Below, piece after piece: positions 8,638 to 16,302 of a stretch of 64,000 nt of DNA (positions are counted from its first letter, which is position 1; each line of letters begins with the position of its first letter). The position numbers and the translations under genes are program-made. Source of the DNA: CAJXNP01 sp050305935 (GTDB lineage: Bacteria > Bacteroidota > Bacteroidia > Cytophagales > Cyclobacteriaceae); the NCBI GenBank assembly GCA_050305935.1, contig JBNLGG010000002.1:62001-126000 (forward strand). Reading direction: 5' to 3'. The notes under the pieces were generated by a model that ran no database searches, had not been told where the DNA came from, and saw nothing but the letters and a program-made list of their open reading frames with translations.

Positions 8638-9618
8638 TTACTGGCTTGTAAAACTAATTTCTGCTTTTACAGGAAGATGATCGCTCACCCCACCATTATA
8701 ATAGTCTCCGAGAAAAGTCCGATTAGGATCACCTTTGAAATTCAGGATCCAGGGCAAACTGACAGGATGAGGCTTGGAAATGACCGCTATATTATTTGAA
8801 ATCAATATTTGATCAAACAAATACCAGTTTTTAAAAGCATCTGTGTAGACCGTGGTTCCTCTGCCTTCGATTTTGGGAGTACCTATAAATTTGATCTCTC
8901 TATCAGTCTTGTCTCTGAATTCAAATTCAAAAATTTGCTTCAGGCTGTAGTCGTCAGGTTCATCGTTAAAGTCTCCCATGACAATAAATTTTGGGCTTTT
9001 CACAATGGAGGAAATTGAGTCGATGGATTCAATTAATGCCTTACTAGTAGCCATTCTTAAGTTTTCAGTAAATTCTTTTCCAGAAATTCTGGATGGCCAA
9101 TGGTTGACAAAAAAATGGCAGGTGTCGTCATGGATTTTCCCAACAACCAGAAGAATGTCCCGGGTAGTTGGCACAGCTTTTATCGGGATAGGCTTTGCAT
9201 TGATTATTTCAACCCATTCCTTGCGGTAGAGAAAGGCCACGTCAATTCCTCTCCTGTCCCCTGATTCAAAGTGTTCAAATGAGTAGCCGAGCTTTTCCAG
9301 AGGGGTGAGATGGGTCAGGTCTTCCAGCACTTTTTCGTTTTCTACCTCAGCCAGCCCAACAATAACGGGTGGGTTCCATCCACCTGCGGCAATAATTACT
9401 TTTGAAACCTCTAGAAGTTTTTGATGGTACTTTTCCAGGGTCCACTGCTTACTTCCATTGGGCAGAAACTCGTCGTCATTTTTAAGCGGATCATTTATTG
9501 TGTCAAAAAGGTTTTCGACATTATAGAACAAAATATTGAACGAAGATCGGTTTTGTGCATTTACCTGACAGAACAGCAACGAACAATTTAACAGAATCAG
9601 CATCGGTATCGATTTCAT
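8638..9618 (-). CDS. Exported endonuclease/exonuclease/phosphatase family protein
   Basis: A 326-residue phosphodiesterase of the EEP fold with a signal peptide (about 1-21, ending CQVNAQ). Active-site motifs are in order: NVENLFD near 32, LAEVENE near 109-115 (metal-binding Glu), NHWPSR near 171-176, MGDFNDEPDD near 214-223 and the terminal SDHLPV (catalytic His). The substrate may be nucleic acid, phosphoinositide-like lipid or another phosphodiester; the signal peptide puts it in the periplasm or outside. Its ATG overlaps the stop of the upstream AraC-type gene by 4 bp, so the two are co-transcribed and translationally coupled. Confidence 0.87.
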   Translation of the reverse strand: MKSIPMLILLNCSLLFCQVNAQNRSSFNILFYNVENLFDTINDPLKNDDEFLPNGSKQWTLEKYHQKLLEVSKVIIAAGGWNPPVIVGLAEVENEKVLEDLTHLTPLEKLGYSFEHFESGDRRGIDVAFLYRKEWVEIINAKPIPIKAVPTTRDILLVVGKIHDDTCHFFVNHWPSRISGKEFTENLRMATSKALIESIDSISSIVKSPKFIVMGDFNDEPDDYSLKQIFEFEFRDKTDREIKFIGTPKIEGRGTTVYTDAFKNWYLFDQILISNNIAVISKPHPVSLPWILNFKGDPNRTFLGDYYNGGVSDHLPVKAEISFTSQ

Positions 9619-10601
9619 CCATGATGAAGTTTATAGTATTCCGAGAGTGTTACCCCCATTTTTATTTTGAATATTCGGTTAAAAGATGCTTTGGAATTAA
9701 GCCCACATTCGAGGGCTTTGCGAAGCAATGTCAATTGACGAAAACCCTTGTCTTCCATCTTGTTAACAATTTCATTCACACGGTACCCGTTAATAAAATC
9801 AAAAAAAGTCATGCCCATTTTGTCATTTAACACCTGGGAAATTTGATAAGCCGGATAACCTACAAGCTGGGCAAATTCTGAGATGCTCAACTTCGGATCC
9901 AGGTAAGGCTTTTTTTTAAATCCGTAATACCCAATGGTAAACACCCCGGCAGTAGCAAAGGTGGCTATCAGTTCACCGGCTATATGATAAATCTCTCTAA
10001 CCCTGAAAACGTTTAATGTGGTTATCAGAGCTATTAAAACCATCATGCTTATTACCAGGTACCACTTCCATTTTATGTTGATGGTGCTGGAGTCATAGGA
10101 ATACATATTCCATACATTTTTTTCATGATGAATTGCTACATTCATGCTGGCCAACAAGTAAACCAATGGGTGAAATCCTGTGTTGGCGGTAACTGCATAA
10201 AAGAGACTAAATTGCCCATCCAAATAAGCCTCTTCCAGGTGATTACTCTCCTTGACCACATCATTTAAGAAATAATACAAGTTGAAAATTTTGTAAAGAA
10301 GAAAAGGTATAAAATGTAAAACAGAATTCCTGAAATTCATGTAGCTGTTGTCGGTACAGGCTTGGATATAAAAGTAGATTATTGGTCCGTATATCAGGGT
10401 GAGCGAAGCAGCAAATCCAAAAAGGTGAGGTACTATATTGCTTGTATTATCCAGATAAAACGAAATAAGCAAATAGTTGAGGCAGAGAATAAATAGTATA
10501 CCGGAGATAATAAAATCCGCCTGTTTTTTCTCCTCCTTCTTTAGGATGACGAATCCGCAAAATAAGGATAATAAAGCACCACCATGTATGAAATAACCCA
10601 T
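9615..10601 (-). CDS. Membrane-anchored AraC family transcriptional regulator
   Basis: A 328-residue regulator with an N-terminal polytopic membrane part (roughly residues 1-225; hydrophobic helices such as FIISGILFILCLNYLLISF and LVISMMVLIALITTL) and a C-terminal AraC-type double helix-turn-helix (about 235-328; ISEFAQLVGYPAYQISQVLN and the second helix in GLNSKASFNRIFKIKMG). This architecture is common in Bacteroidota and is thought to sense membrane or periplasmic signals. It overlaps the exported EEP gene by 4 bp, which makes that gene a candidate target or partner. The DNA site is unknown. Confidence 0.85.
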   Translation of the reverse strand: MGYFIHGGALLSLFCGFVILKKEEKKQADFIISGILFILCLNYLLISFYLDNTSNIVPHLFGFAASLTLIYGPIIYFYIQACTDNSYMNFRNSVLHFIPFLLYKIFNLYYFLNDVVKESNHLEEAYLDGQFSLFYAVTANTGFHPLVYLLASMNVAIHHEKNVWNMYSYDSSTINIKWKWYLVISMMVLIALITTLNVFRVREIYHIAGELIATFATAGVFTIGYYGFKKKPYLDPKLSISEFAQLVGYPAYQISQVLNDKMGMTFFDFINGYRVNEIVNKMEDKGFRQLTLLRKALECGLNSKASFNRIFKIKMGVTLSEYYKLHHG

Positions 10602-10720
10602 GTTGGTATAGTGTTTGTTCAGGGTTTACAATTGATGTTTGAAAGTTATATAATCCTAAAATAATATATAATTAACATCTGTATTGCATTTTTGTGTGAT
10701 TTAAGGACATAGACTTTACC

Positions 10721-10948
10721 ATGAACAAAATCCAACCAACCATAAATCAGGGGATTGAATACATCAGGATATCGGAACTGCCTTTAAATCAATTCAACAA
10801 ATTTTACCGCTGGATATCTCCTACCAGGGTATTTGAAGTTGAAAGTGAAGGAAAGACCTTCAATGATTGTGTAAGTTACAGCGAGTATGAGTTTTGGTTT
10901 GAAACTAAAACCTATAATTATTCCACCCGAGACGTCCAGCAGTTTTAG
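10721..10948 (+). CDS. Small hypothetical protein
   Basis: A 75-residue open frame with an ATG start, rich in aromatic residues (YEFWFETKTYNYS near the C-terminus) and with no signal peptide or membrane segment. I do not recognise a family. It sits alone between the divergent AraC-type gene and elbB, 67 bp upstream of the latter on the same strand. Size, amphipathic composition and position make a real gene plausible. Confidence 0.5.
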   Translation: MNKIQPTINQGIEYIRISELPLNQFNKFYRWISPTRVFEVESEGKTFNDCVSYSEYEFWFETKTYNYSTRDVQQF

Positions 10949-11015
10949 TCAATTTTTCCTCTGACTTTTTCGTTTGTTTCCTTAATTTAGATTAGGAATA
11001 TCAATTGATAAGTAA

Positions 11016-11696
11016 ATGAAAATAGGTGTAATACTCTCAGGGTGTGGCGTTTTTGATGGTGCGGAAATTCATGAATCAGTTTTTGCTTTATTGGCAATAA
11101 AAGAAGGTGGGGCGGACTATCAGTGCTATGCTCCGGATGTTGATCAGCATCACGTGATCAACCATATCACCGGTGAAGAAATGGCCGAAAAGAGGAATGT
11201 GCTCGTCGAAGCGGCCAGAATAGCACGAGGTGAAGTAAATAGCCTAAAAGATTTTAACATCAATGAAATTGATGCGATGGTTATTCCTGGAGGGTTTGGA
11301 GTGGCGAAGAATCTCTCGAAATGGGCGTTCTCTGGCCCTGATGGAGAAATTAATCCTGAGGTTAAAACGGCAATCATGGAAATGGTAATAGCGGGTAAGC
11401 CTGTTTGTGCCCTTTGTATGGGACCGACCGTGGTGGCTAAAGCGCTTGAAGGGAGCAATATAAAATCGCAGCTTACAGTGGGAACGACCGCTGAAAAGTC
11501 CCCCTATGATATTGCAGCCATTAATGAGGGCATCGAAAAAACCGGAGCGACGGTGCTTGAAAAGACTATCCGTGAAATAGCGGTAGATACTGAAAACAAA
11601 ATTGTTACTGCACCCTGTTATATGATGGAAGCAGATATTATGGAAATTAGAAAAAACGTAAAGGATGCTATAGAAAAGACGCTAAGTCTGATTTAA
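11016..11696 (+). CDS. elbB: Glyoxalase ElbB, DJ-1/PfpI superfamily
   Basis: Close match to ElbB, a class I glutamine-amidotransferase-like (DJ-1) protein with glyoxalase activity, historically tied to isoprenoid biosynthesis. Hallmarks: the N-terminus KIGVILSGCGVFDGAEIHE, AMVIPGGFGVAKNLS near 89-103 and the nucleophile-elbow region PVCALCMGPTVVAKAL near 129-144 with its cysteines. The 226-residue length is typical. It is a single gene closed by a strong hairpin terminator directly after the stop codon. Confidence 0.93.
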   Translation: MKIGVILSGCGVFDGAEIHESVFALLAIKEGGADYQCYAPDVDQHHVINHITGEEMAEKRNVLVEAARIARGEVNSLKDFNINEIDAMVIPGGFGVAKNLSKWAFSGPDGEINPEVKTAIMEMVIAGKPVCALCMGPTVVAKALEGSNIKSQLTVGTTAEKSPYDIAAINEGIEKTGATVLEKTIREIAVDTENKIVTAPCYMMEADIMEIRKNVKDAIEKTLSLI

Positions 11697-11738
11697 AAAA
11701 CGAAGCCCCAAGATGGATACTCTTTGGGGCTTCGTTTT
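11697..11738. terminator. Bidirectional Rho-independent terminator between elbB and rng
   Basis: The arm CGAAGCCCCAA (11701-11711) pairs perfectly with TTGGGGCTTCG (11724-11734). AAAA precedes the left arm and TTTT follows the right arm, so each strand reads a GC-rich hairpin followed by T residues. It separates the two convergent genes and overlaps the stop codon of rng. Confidence 0.93.
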
Positions 11739-13287
11739 ATATTTCTATTTCTTCTCCGATTTTATTGGCAAATGAATACACTGTGATCGGAAGGGAAGAA
11801 TCTTTTATCAGGTTTACCCATATCCCTAGCTTGAAATACCATTTCATCCTTATGGAATAGATACCTTTGGTAAAGTAGGAGTACAAATAGGGGTGGATCG
11901 AAAGTGTGACCTTTTTTTCGTTTTGCTTTTGTACCAAGTATTCCAGATCCCTTTCAATTAGATCAGCCACTAGGATCGATGACGATATCTTTCCTGAACC
12001 ACCACATGATGGACAGATCTCTGTAGTAGTTATGTTTAGCTCTGGTCTCACCCGCTGACGGGTGATCTGCATCAGCCCAAACTTTGACAAAGGTAAGATC
12101 GTAAATTTCGACCTGTCGGTTGCCATAAATTCCTTCATCTTATCATAGAGCATTCGTTTATTATCTGCCCTGCGCATGTCAATGAAGTCTACGACAATGA
12201 TGCCACCCATGTCTCGGAGTTGAAGCTGGCGTGCGATTTCTTTTGCCGCTTCAATATTGGTTTTTAATGCAGTAGATTCCTGATTCTCCTCTGAGTTTGA
12301 TTTGTTTCCACTGTTTACATCTATTACATGAAGGGCTTCCGTGTGTTCGATGATAAGGTATCCCCCATTTGGTAAGGAAACTGACTGCCCAAAGAGCGAT
12401 TTTAGCTGCTTCTCAATGCCGTAGCTTTCAAATATTTTCGCTTTGCCATTGTATTTTCTAACGAGCTTTTCCTTGCCCGGCGCCATGTTCTGCACAAAGC
12501 TCCTCACCTCTTCATAAATTGTTGGGTCATCTACCGTGACATTGTCGAATTTTTCATTCAACACATCCCTAAGCAAGGATGACACTCGACCCACTTCGCC
12601 AATTACTTTATCCCTGACTTTCGCTTTTCTCAACGCTTTTACACCACTTTGCCACTTTTCTAAAAGTGATCCCAGATCGCGGTCAAGTTCAGCAACATCC
12701 TTCCCTTCTGCGACGGTTCGGATTATGACACCAAAGTTATCTGGCTTGATAGATGAAATAAGTCGGGTAAGTCGCTTGCGTTCTTCGCTTTTGACTACCT
12801 TTTTAGAAATACTGACAGTATTTGAGAATGGCACTAATACCAGGTATCTACCTGCTATTGACAACTCACATGACAACCGTGGCCCTTTTGTGGAGATAGG
12901 TTCTTTTACTACCTGAACCAGTATTTGCTGGTTTTTAGTAAGTACCTGATTAATTTTACCAAATTTATTGATATCAGGTTCTCCCTTAAAATTTTTTAAT
13001 AGAGGAGACAGAGGCTTTCCGGCCTGGATTAATTTGGTAAACTTGTTTAACGAACTTACCTGAGGCCCCAGATCAAGGTAATGCAAAAAAGCATCCTTTT
13101 CATAACCAAGATCAATAAATGCCGCGTTAAGTCCGGGTACAACCTTTTTTACTGAACCTAAATAGATGTCGCCAACTTTAAACTGATTGGCAATTTCATC
13201 GCGATGAAATTCTATTAGATTTTTATCTCTTAGTAGGGCTATTCGACAACCATGCTGAGTTGAATTAATTACTAATTCAAAACTCAA
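11737..13287 (-). CDS. rng: Ribonuclease G/E family endoribonuclease
   Basis: Endoribonuclease for rRNA maturation and mRNA decay, cytoplasmic. The 516 residues are RNase G-like: an S1 RNA-binding domain at about 30-130 (VGDIYLGSVKKVVPGLNAAF), an RNase H-like catalytic core with the metal-binding aspartates in VIDVNSGNKS and IIVVDFIDMR, and the zinc-link CPSCGGSG near 425-432. The long C-terminal scaffold of RNase E is absent. Translation starts at TTG (13287), since no ATG precedes the conserved SFELVINS start. It follows the 29-residue basic-protein gene on the same strand, but a hairpin lies between them, so it may be partly uncoupled from the HU operon. Confidence 0.93.
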   Translation of the reverse strand: MSFELVINSTQHGCRIALLRDKNLIEFHRDEIANQFKVGDIYLGSVKKVVPGLNAAFIDLGYEKDAFLHYLDLGPQVSSLNKFTKLIQAGKPLSPLLKNFKGEPDINKFGKINQVLTKNQQILVQVVKEPISTKGPRLSCELSIAGRYLVLVPFSNTVSISKKVVKSEERKRLTRLISSIKPDNFGVIIRTVAEGKDVAELDRDLGSLLEKWQSGVKALRKAKVRDKVIGEVGRVSSLLRDVLNEKFDNVTVDDPTIYEEVRSFVQNMAPGKEKLVRKYNGKAKIFESYGIEKQLKSLFGQSVSLPNGGYLIIEHTEALHVIDVNSGNKSNSEENQESTALKTNIEAAKEIARQLQLRDMGGIIVVDFIDMRRADNKRMLYDKMKEFMATDRSKFTILPLSKFGLMQITRQRVRPELNITTTEICPSCGGSGKISSSILVADLIERDLEYLVQKQNEKKVTLSIHPYLYSYFTKGIYSIRMKWYFKLGIWVNLIKDSSLPITVYSFANKIGEEIEI

Positions 13288-13334
13288 AATGTTTTCTTTA
13301 AATGGTTATACAATAACTACCCCAAAAATTTTTG

Positions 13335-13370
13335 TTAAAACAAGAAGAAGCAATCAATTACTTCTTCTTG
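13335..13370 (-). terminator. Hairpin terminator/attenuator overlapping the end of the 29-aa gene
   Basis: On the minus strand CAAGAAGAAG, loop TAATTGATTG and CTTCTTCTTG (13370 to 13341) form a perfect 10-bp stem followed by TTTT. The left arm consists of the last codons of the basic-protein gene, and the loop contains its stop codon. It may end the HU operon or set the ratio of rng read-through. Confidence 0.7.
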
Positions 13371-13447
13371 TGTCTGTTTTTTCTCAATCGCTTTTTTCTT
13401 TTGTGAGTAGCGATCTTATGTCTTTTTCTTTTTTTACCGCAAGGCAT
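13358..13447 (-). CDS. 29-residue highly basic protein, probable ribosome-associated protein
   Basis: A very short gene: ATG at 13447, TAA at 13358-13360. The protein begins MPCGKKRKRHK, continues with mixed Lys/Arg/His and ends RKNRHKKK; more than half its residues are basic. The same sequence type is highly conserved in Bacteroidota genomes, usually next to rng or HU genes, and looks like a tiny ribosomal protein with an rRNA-threading tail. I cannot confirm which named ribosomal protein it corresponds to. It starts 23 bp after the TPR-protein stop and ends in a hairpin, so it is co-transcribed with the HU-TPR genes. Small size means automated annotation often misses it. Confidence 0.8.
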   Translation of the reverse strand: MPCGKKRKRHKIATHKRKKRLRKNRHKKK

Positions 13448-13470
13448 AATTATAATATTTTATCTTTTAC

Positions 13471-14286
13471 TTAATTAATCGATTCCAAGTATCCTTGTGC
13501 TGTGGCTTTTATCGATTCCTCAGCATCTGAATTAAGAATTGATTCCAATTCTTTTCGCGCCTTTTCTGTTTCTCTGGTTTCGAGATAACAATATCCCAGG
13601 TACAACCTAGCTTCCTGATTATCCGGATGGTTTTCCAATAAAGTAGTAAACCGTCCTACCGCATTTTCAAATTGCCCGGAGGTGATTGATAGAAGTCCAA
13701 GGTTAAACAATGCCAGTTCATGTGATGGATCTTCTTCCAATATTCCCCTCAAGATCATGATCCCCTGCATGGGCGCAGCGCTCGTAACATAAGTTACGGC
13801 GAGATTCGCTTTTGCATCGAGATCTTTCGGGTTGCTATCCAGCACCATTTGATAAAATTCCCTGGCCTGGATACCTAATGTGTTCCTCTTAGATTCAGAA
13901 ACAGCAAAATTAAATGCTTCAAAGTACGCATCTCCGGCTTTTTTGTAAGCTTCTAAACTTTTTATTTCCCTAGCAGCTAAACCCAAATAATGGGCTGCGC
14001 TATCAAAAAAAAAGCCATTTTTGAAGGCTTCCGCCAAAGAGTCTGCAAATATAGCGCTTTTTTCCAGACTTTCACTATTGAGCATTAACTCCTTGTAGGT
14101 ATTAATCGTGGCCTGTAGGTTTTCAGGAATATCCTGGCCCACTTGACCGTGGTTTTCTTCAGATTCCAACGGTTCGCTAAGTGCTACCTTTTCCTTTTTA
14201 TCTTCAACGACATACTGCGGTAGCAAATAAATACCAATTGTTGCCAGTATGGCAATTGAAAAAAGTATGATTCGAACCCTTGTCAT
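13471..14286 (-). CDS. Membrane-anchored tetratricopeptide repeat protein
   Basis: A 271-residue protein with one N-terminal hydrophobic segment (IILFSIAILATIGIYLLPQY, about 6-25), a charged linker and TPR repeats over about 85-270 (units such as DLDAKANLAVTYVTSA, HELALFNLGLLSITSGQF and NQEARLYLGYCYLETRETEK). It probably acts as an envelope-anchored protein-binding scaffold; its partners are unknown. It lies 8 bp after the HU gene and before the small basic-protein gene, an arrangement I recognise from other Bacteroidota. Confidence 0.85.
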   Translation of the reverse strand: MTRVRIILFSIAILATIGIYLLPQYVVEDKKEKVALSEPLESEENHGQVGQDIPENLQATINTYKELMLNSESLEKSAIFADSLAEAFKNGFFFDSAAHYLGLAAREIKSLEAYKKAGDAYFEAFNFAVSESKRNTLGIQAREFYQMVLDSNPKDLDAKANLAVTYVTSAAPMQGIMILRGILEEDPSHELALFNLGLLSITSGQFENAVGRFTTLLENHPDNQEARLYLGYCYLETRETEKARKELESILNSDAEESIKATAQGYLESIN

Positions 14287-14294
14287 TCAAAAAA

Positions 14295-14603
14295 TTATGC
14301 GGTTTGGCTACTCTTCTTAACCAAATCACTTCCTTTGATTTTTTCGATGAAGACTTTGGATGGCTTAAAGCTGGGAACATAATGTTCATCGATAACTATA
14401 GCAGTATTCTTAGAAATATTTCTGGCCACTTTCTTCGCCCTTTTTTTGTTAATAAAACTTCCGAATCCTCTGACATAGATGTTTTCACCCTGTGCCATCG
14501 AATTTTTTATCACACTAAAAAATGCCTCAACTGTTTCCTGAACATCTGCTTTATCGATGCCTGTCTGATCAGCTATTTGAGTAATTACCTCTGCTTTAGT
14601 CAC
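14295..14603 (-). CDS. hup: HU family DNA-binding protein
   Basis: Nucleoid-associated dimeric DNA-bending protein. The 102 residues show the HU/IHF fold: MTKAEVITQIADQTGIDKAD helix-turn-helix start, then IYVRGFGSFINKKRAKKVARN (the conserved GFGSF and arm base at about 45-60) and the closing PSFKPSKVFIEKI. The tail after residue 90 is slightly longer than in E. coli HU. It is the first gene of the hup-TPR-basic protein (-rng) operon, with a good promoter match at 14655-14685. Confidence 0.93.
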   Translation of the reverse strand: MTKAEVITQIADQTGIDKADVQETVEAFFSVIKNSMAQGENIYVRGFGSFINKKRAKKVARNISKNTAIVIDEHYVPSFKPSKVFIEKIKGSDLVKKSSQTA

Positions 14604-14654
14604 TTTGAATTAAATTTTATGTTTATTCTCTTTTGTCAATAAATTAAAGAGGTG

Positions 14655-14685
14655 CAAATTTATATGCTCAACTGAAATATTAAAA
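14655..14685 (-). promoter_or_regulatory. Predicted promoter of the HU operon
   Basis: The minus strand has TAAATTTG (14662-14655), an exact TAnnTTTG -7 element, 19 bp after TTTT (14685-14682) in the -33 position. It lies about 50 bp upstream of the HU start. Confidence 0.55.
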
Positions 14686-14713
14686 CTTTTCCGTAAAATA
14701 GATTTATAAAATA

Positions 14714-15778
14714 TTGGATAACAGCGCATTTACTCCAAAGTTAATCAAATGGTACGAGAAGTCTGAGCGGGACTTGCCCTGGAGAAAGACAGTAGATCCT
14801 TACAAGATTTGGTTGTCAGAAGTAATTCTCCAGCAAACCCGAGTGAGCCAGGGAATGCCATACTATTATAAGTTTATAGAGACCTTCCCAACGCTGAAAA
14901 TGCTTGCCGATGCCAGTGAAGAGGAAGTGTTAAGGATCTGGCAGGGTCTGGGTTACTACAGCCGGGCGAGAAATCTTCACAAGTGTGCCAAGATAGTTTC
15001 GCAAAATTTTGGAGGGAAATTTCCCCCCTCCCATGATGAACTGAAAAAATTACCTGGAATTGGGCCCTACACGGCCGCTGCGATAGCTTCTTTCGCTTTT
15101 CACCTACCCCACGCCGTGATGGATGGAAATGTGCAGCGGGTGCTGGCCAGGTACCTGGGCATCGGAGAAAATATTGCCGATGCCAAAATCCAAAGAAAAA
15201 TTCAGCAAGCCGTAGATGAAATGATTGATAAGAAAAGACCGGCGACGTTCAACCAGGCCATTATGGATCTTGGCGCGACAGTTTGCGTTCCCGGCAAACC
15301 TTTGTGCGAGCGATGCCCGGTGAATGATAGTTGTTATGCAATGCACCATATGATGCAGGAAAAATTACCCATAAAACTGAATAAGACAAAAAGAAGGGCC
15401 CGGTATTTCTACTATTGGGTATTGAGATACAATGACCACTATGCCTTTTATAAAAGGGAAGAGGGCGATATCTGGAGGGGATTGTATGAGTTTATTATGA
15501 CTGAGCAGGAAAAGAAGGGGAATTGGGAGGAGATGCTAGGAGGGTATTTCAAAAATGTATTGAATGGTGAGACGGTAATCAGGGATGTGATTGAACTAAA
15601 AAAACATGTGCTAAGCCATCAGGATATCCACCCTACTTTTGTTCTAATTGATCTGGATGAACAACAGTTTAACAACCTAAAATTGAATTATTTATATCAA
15701 TTTTATTCACTTGATCAGATACTACAATTGCCCAAACCTATTTTAATTGACAAGTTTTTGCGTGAAAAAATTATTTGA
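14714..15778 (+). CDS. mutY: A/G-specific adenine glycosylase MutY
   Basis: Base-excision repair enzyme that removes adenine mispaired with 8-oxoguanine. Domains: HhH-GPD glycosylase (about 10-215) with catalytic Glu in LSEVILQQTR, the HhH hairpin LPGIGPYTAAAIASFAF and catalytic Asp in VMDGNVQRVLARY; the [4Fe-4S] loop has the C-x6-C-x2-C-x5-C spacing in CVPGKPLCERCPVNDSC. A NUDIX-like C-terminal domain (about 230-350) completes it. Start is TTG at 14714; the conserved domain begins only about ten residues later and no suitable ATG exists. It is divergent from the HU operon and leads into ssb. Confidence 0.94.
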   Translation: MDNSAFTPKLIKWYEKSERDLPWRKTVDPYKIWLSEVILQQTRVSQGMPYYYKFIETFPTLKMLADASEEEVLRIWQGLGYYSRARNLHKCAKIVSQNFGGKFPPSHDELKKLPGIGPYTAAAIASFAFHLPHAVMDGNVQRVLARYLGIGENIADAKIQRKIQQAVDEMIDKKRPATFNQAIMDLGATVCVPGKPLCERCPVNDSCYAMHHMMQEKLPIKLNKTKRRARYFYYWVLRYNDHYAFYKREEGDIWRGLYEFIMTEQEKKGNWEEMLGGYFKNVLNGETVIRDVIELKKHVLSHQDIHPTFVLIDLDEQQFNNLKLNYLYQFYSLDQILQLPKPILIDKFLREKII

Positions 15779-15806
15779 CTACATTTAACATTCTTTCCTA
15801 GTTTTG
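15774..15806 (+). promoter_or_regulatory. Predicted promoter of ssb-gldE-gldD
   Basis: TTTG (15774-15777, overlapping the end of mutY) is followed after 21 bp by TAGTTTTG (15799-15806), both exact matches to the Bacteroidota -33/-7 consensus. The ssb start is 20 bp further on. Confidence 0.65.
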
Positions 15807-15826
15807 TATTGAAATAAACTCGAAAT

Positions 15827-16279
15827 ATGGCTGGTATAAATAAGGTAATATTAGTTGGTAATCTGGGGGCTGACCCGGAAATAAGGCACTTGAGCAATGG
15901 TGCCGTGGTGGCAAATTTCAGCCTTGCAACATCAGAATCTTATACGAACAAAAACGGTGAAAAAGTTACTCAAACCGAGTGGCACAGAATAGAACTTTGG
16001 GATGGCCTGGCGCGGATTGCCGAGCAGTATTTGCAAAAAGGAAGAACAGTTTATATCGAAGGAAAGTTGAGATATGAAAATTGGCAGGATCAGGATGGCA
16101 ATAGCCGTACTACTACCAGGGTAAGGGCTCAAACCATGCAACTCCTGGGAGGTAGAGGTGATGATACTCAAAGTAGTTCTGGCAGTAGGCCACAGCAACA
16201 GGCTCACGAGCCAGTAAGAAATGAAGCAAATCCGGAAGTTCAAGCTGGTGAAGACGACATGGACGATCTTCCATTTTAA
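15827..16279 (+). CDS. ssb: Single-stranded DNA-binding protein
   Basis: Binds ssDNA in replication, recombination and repair. The 150 residues comprise an OB fold (about 4-110; NKVILVGNLGADPEIRHLSN at the start, TEWHRIELWDGLARIAEQY in the middle), a Gln/Ser-rich linker and the acidic tip DDMDDLPF that recruits partner enzymes. It sits between mutY and gldE, as usual in Cytophagales and Flavobacteriia, with its own promoter inside the mutY 3' end. Confidence 0.96.
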   Translation: MAGINKVILVGNLGADPEIRHLSNGAVVANFSLATSESYTNKNGEKVTQTEWHRIELWDGLARIAEQYLQKGRTVYIEGKLRYENWQDQDGNSRTTTRVRAQTMQLLGGRGDDTQSSSGSRPQQQAHEPVRNEANPEVQAGEDDMDDLPF

Positions 16280-16302
16280 TTTGAAAACCAAAATATTTTT
16301 GA

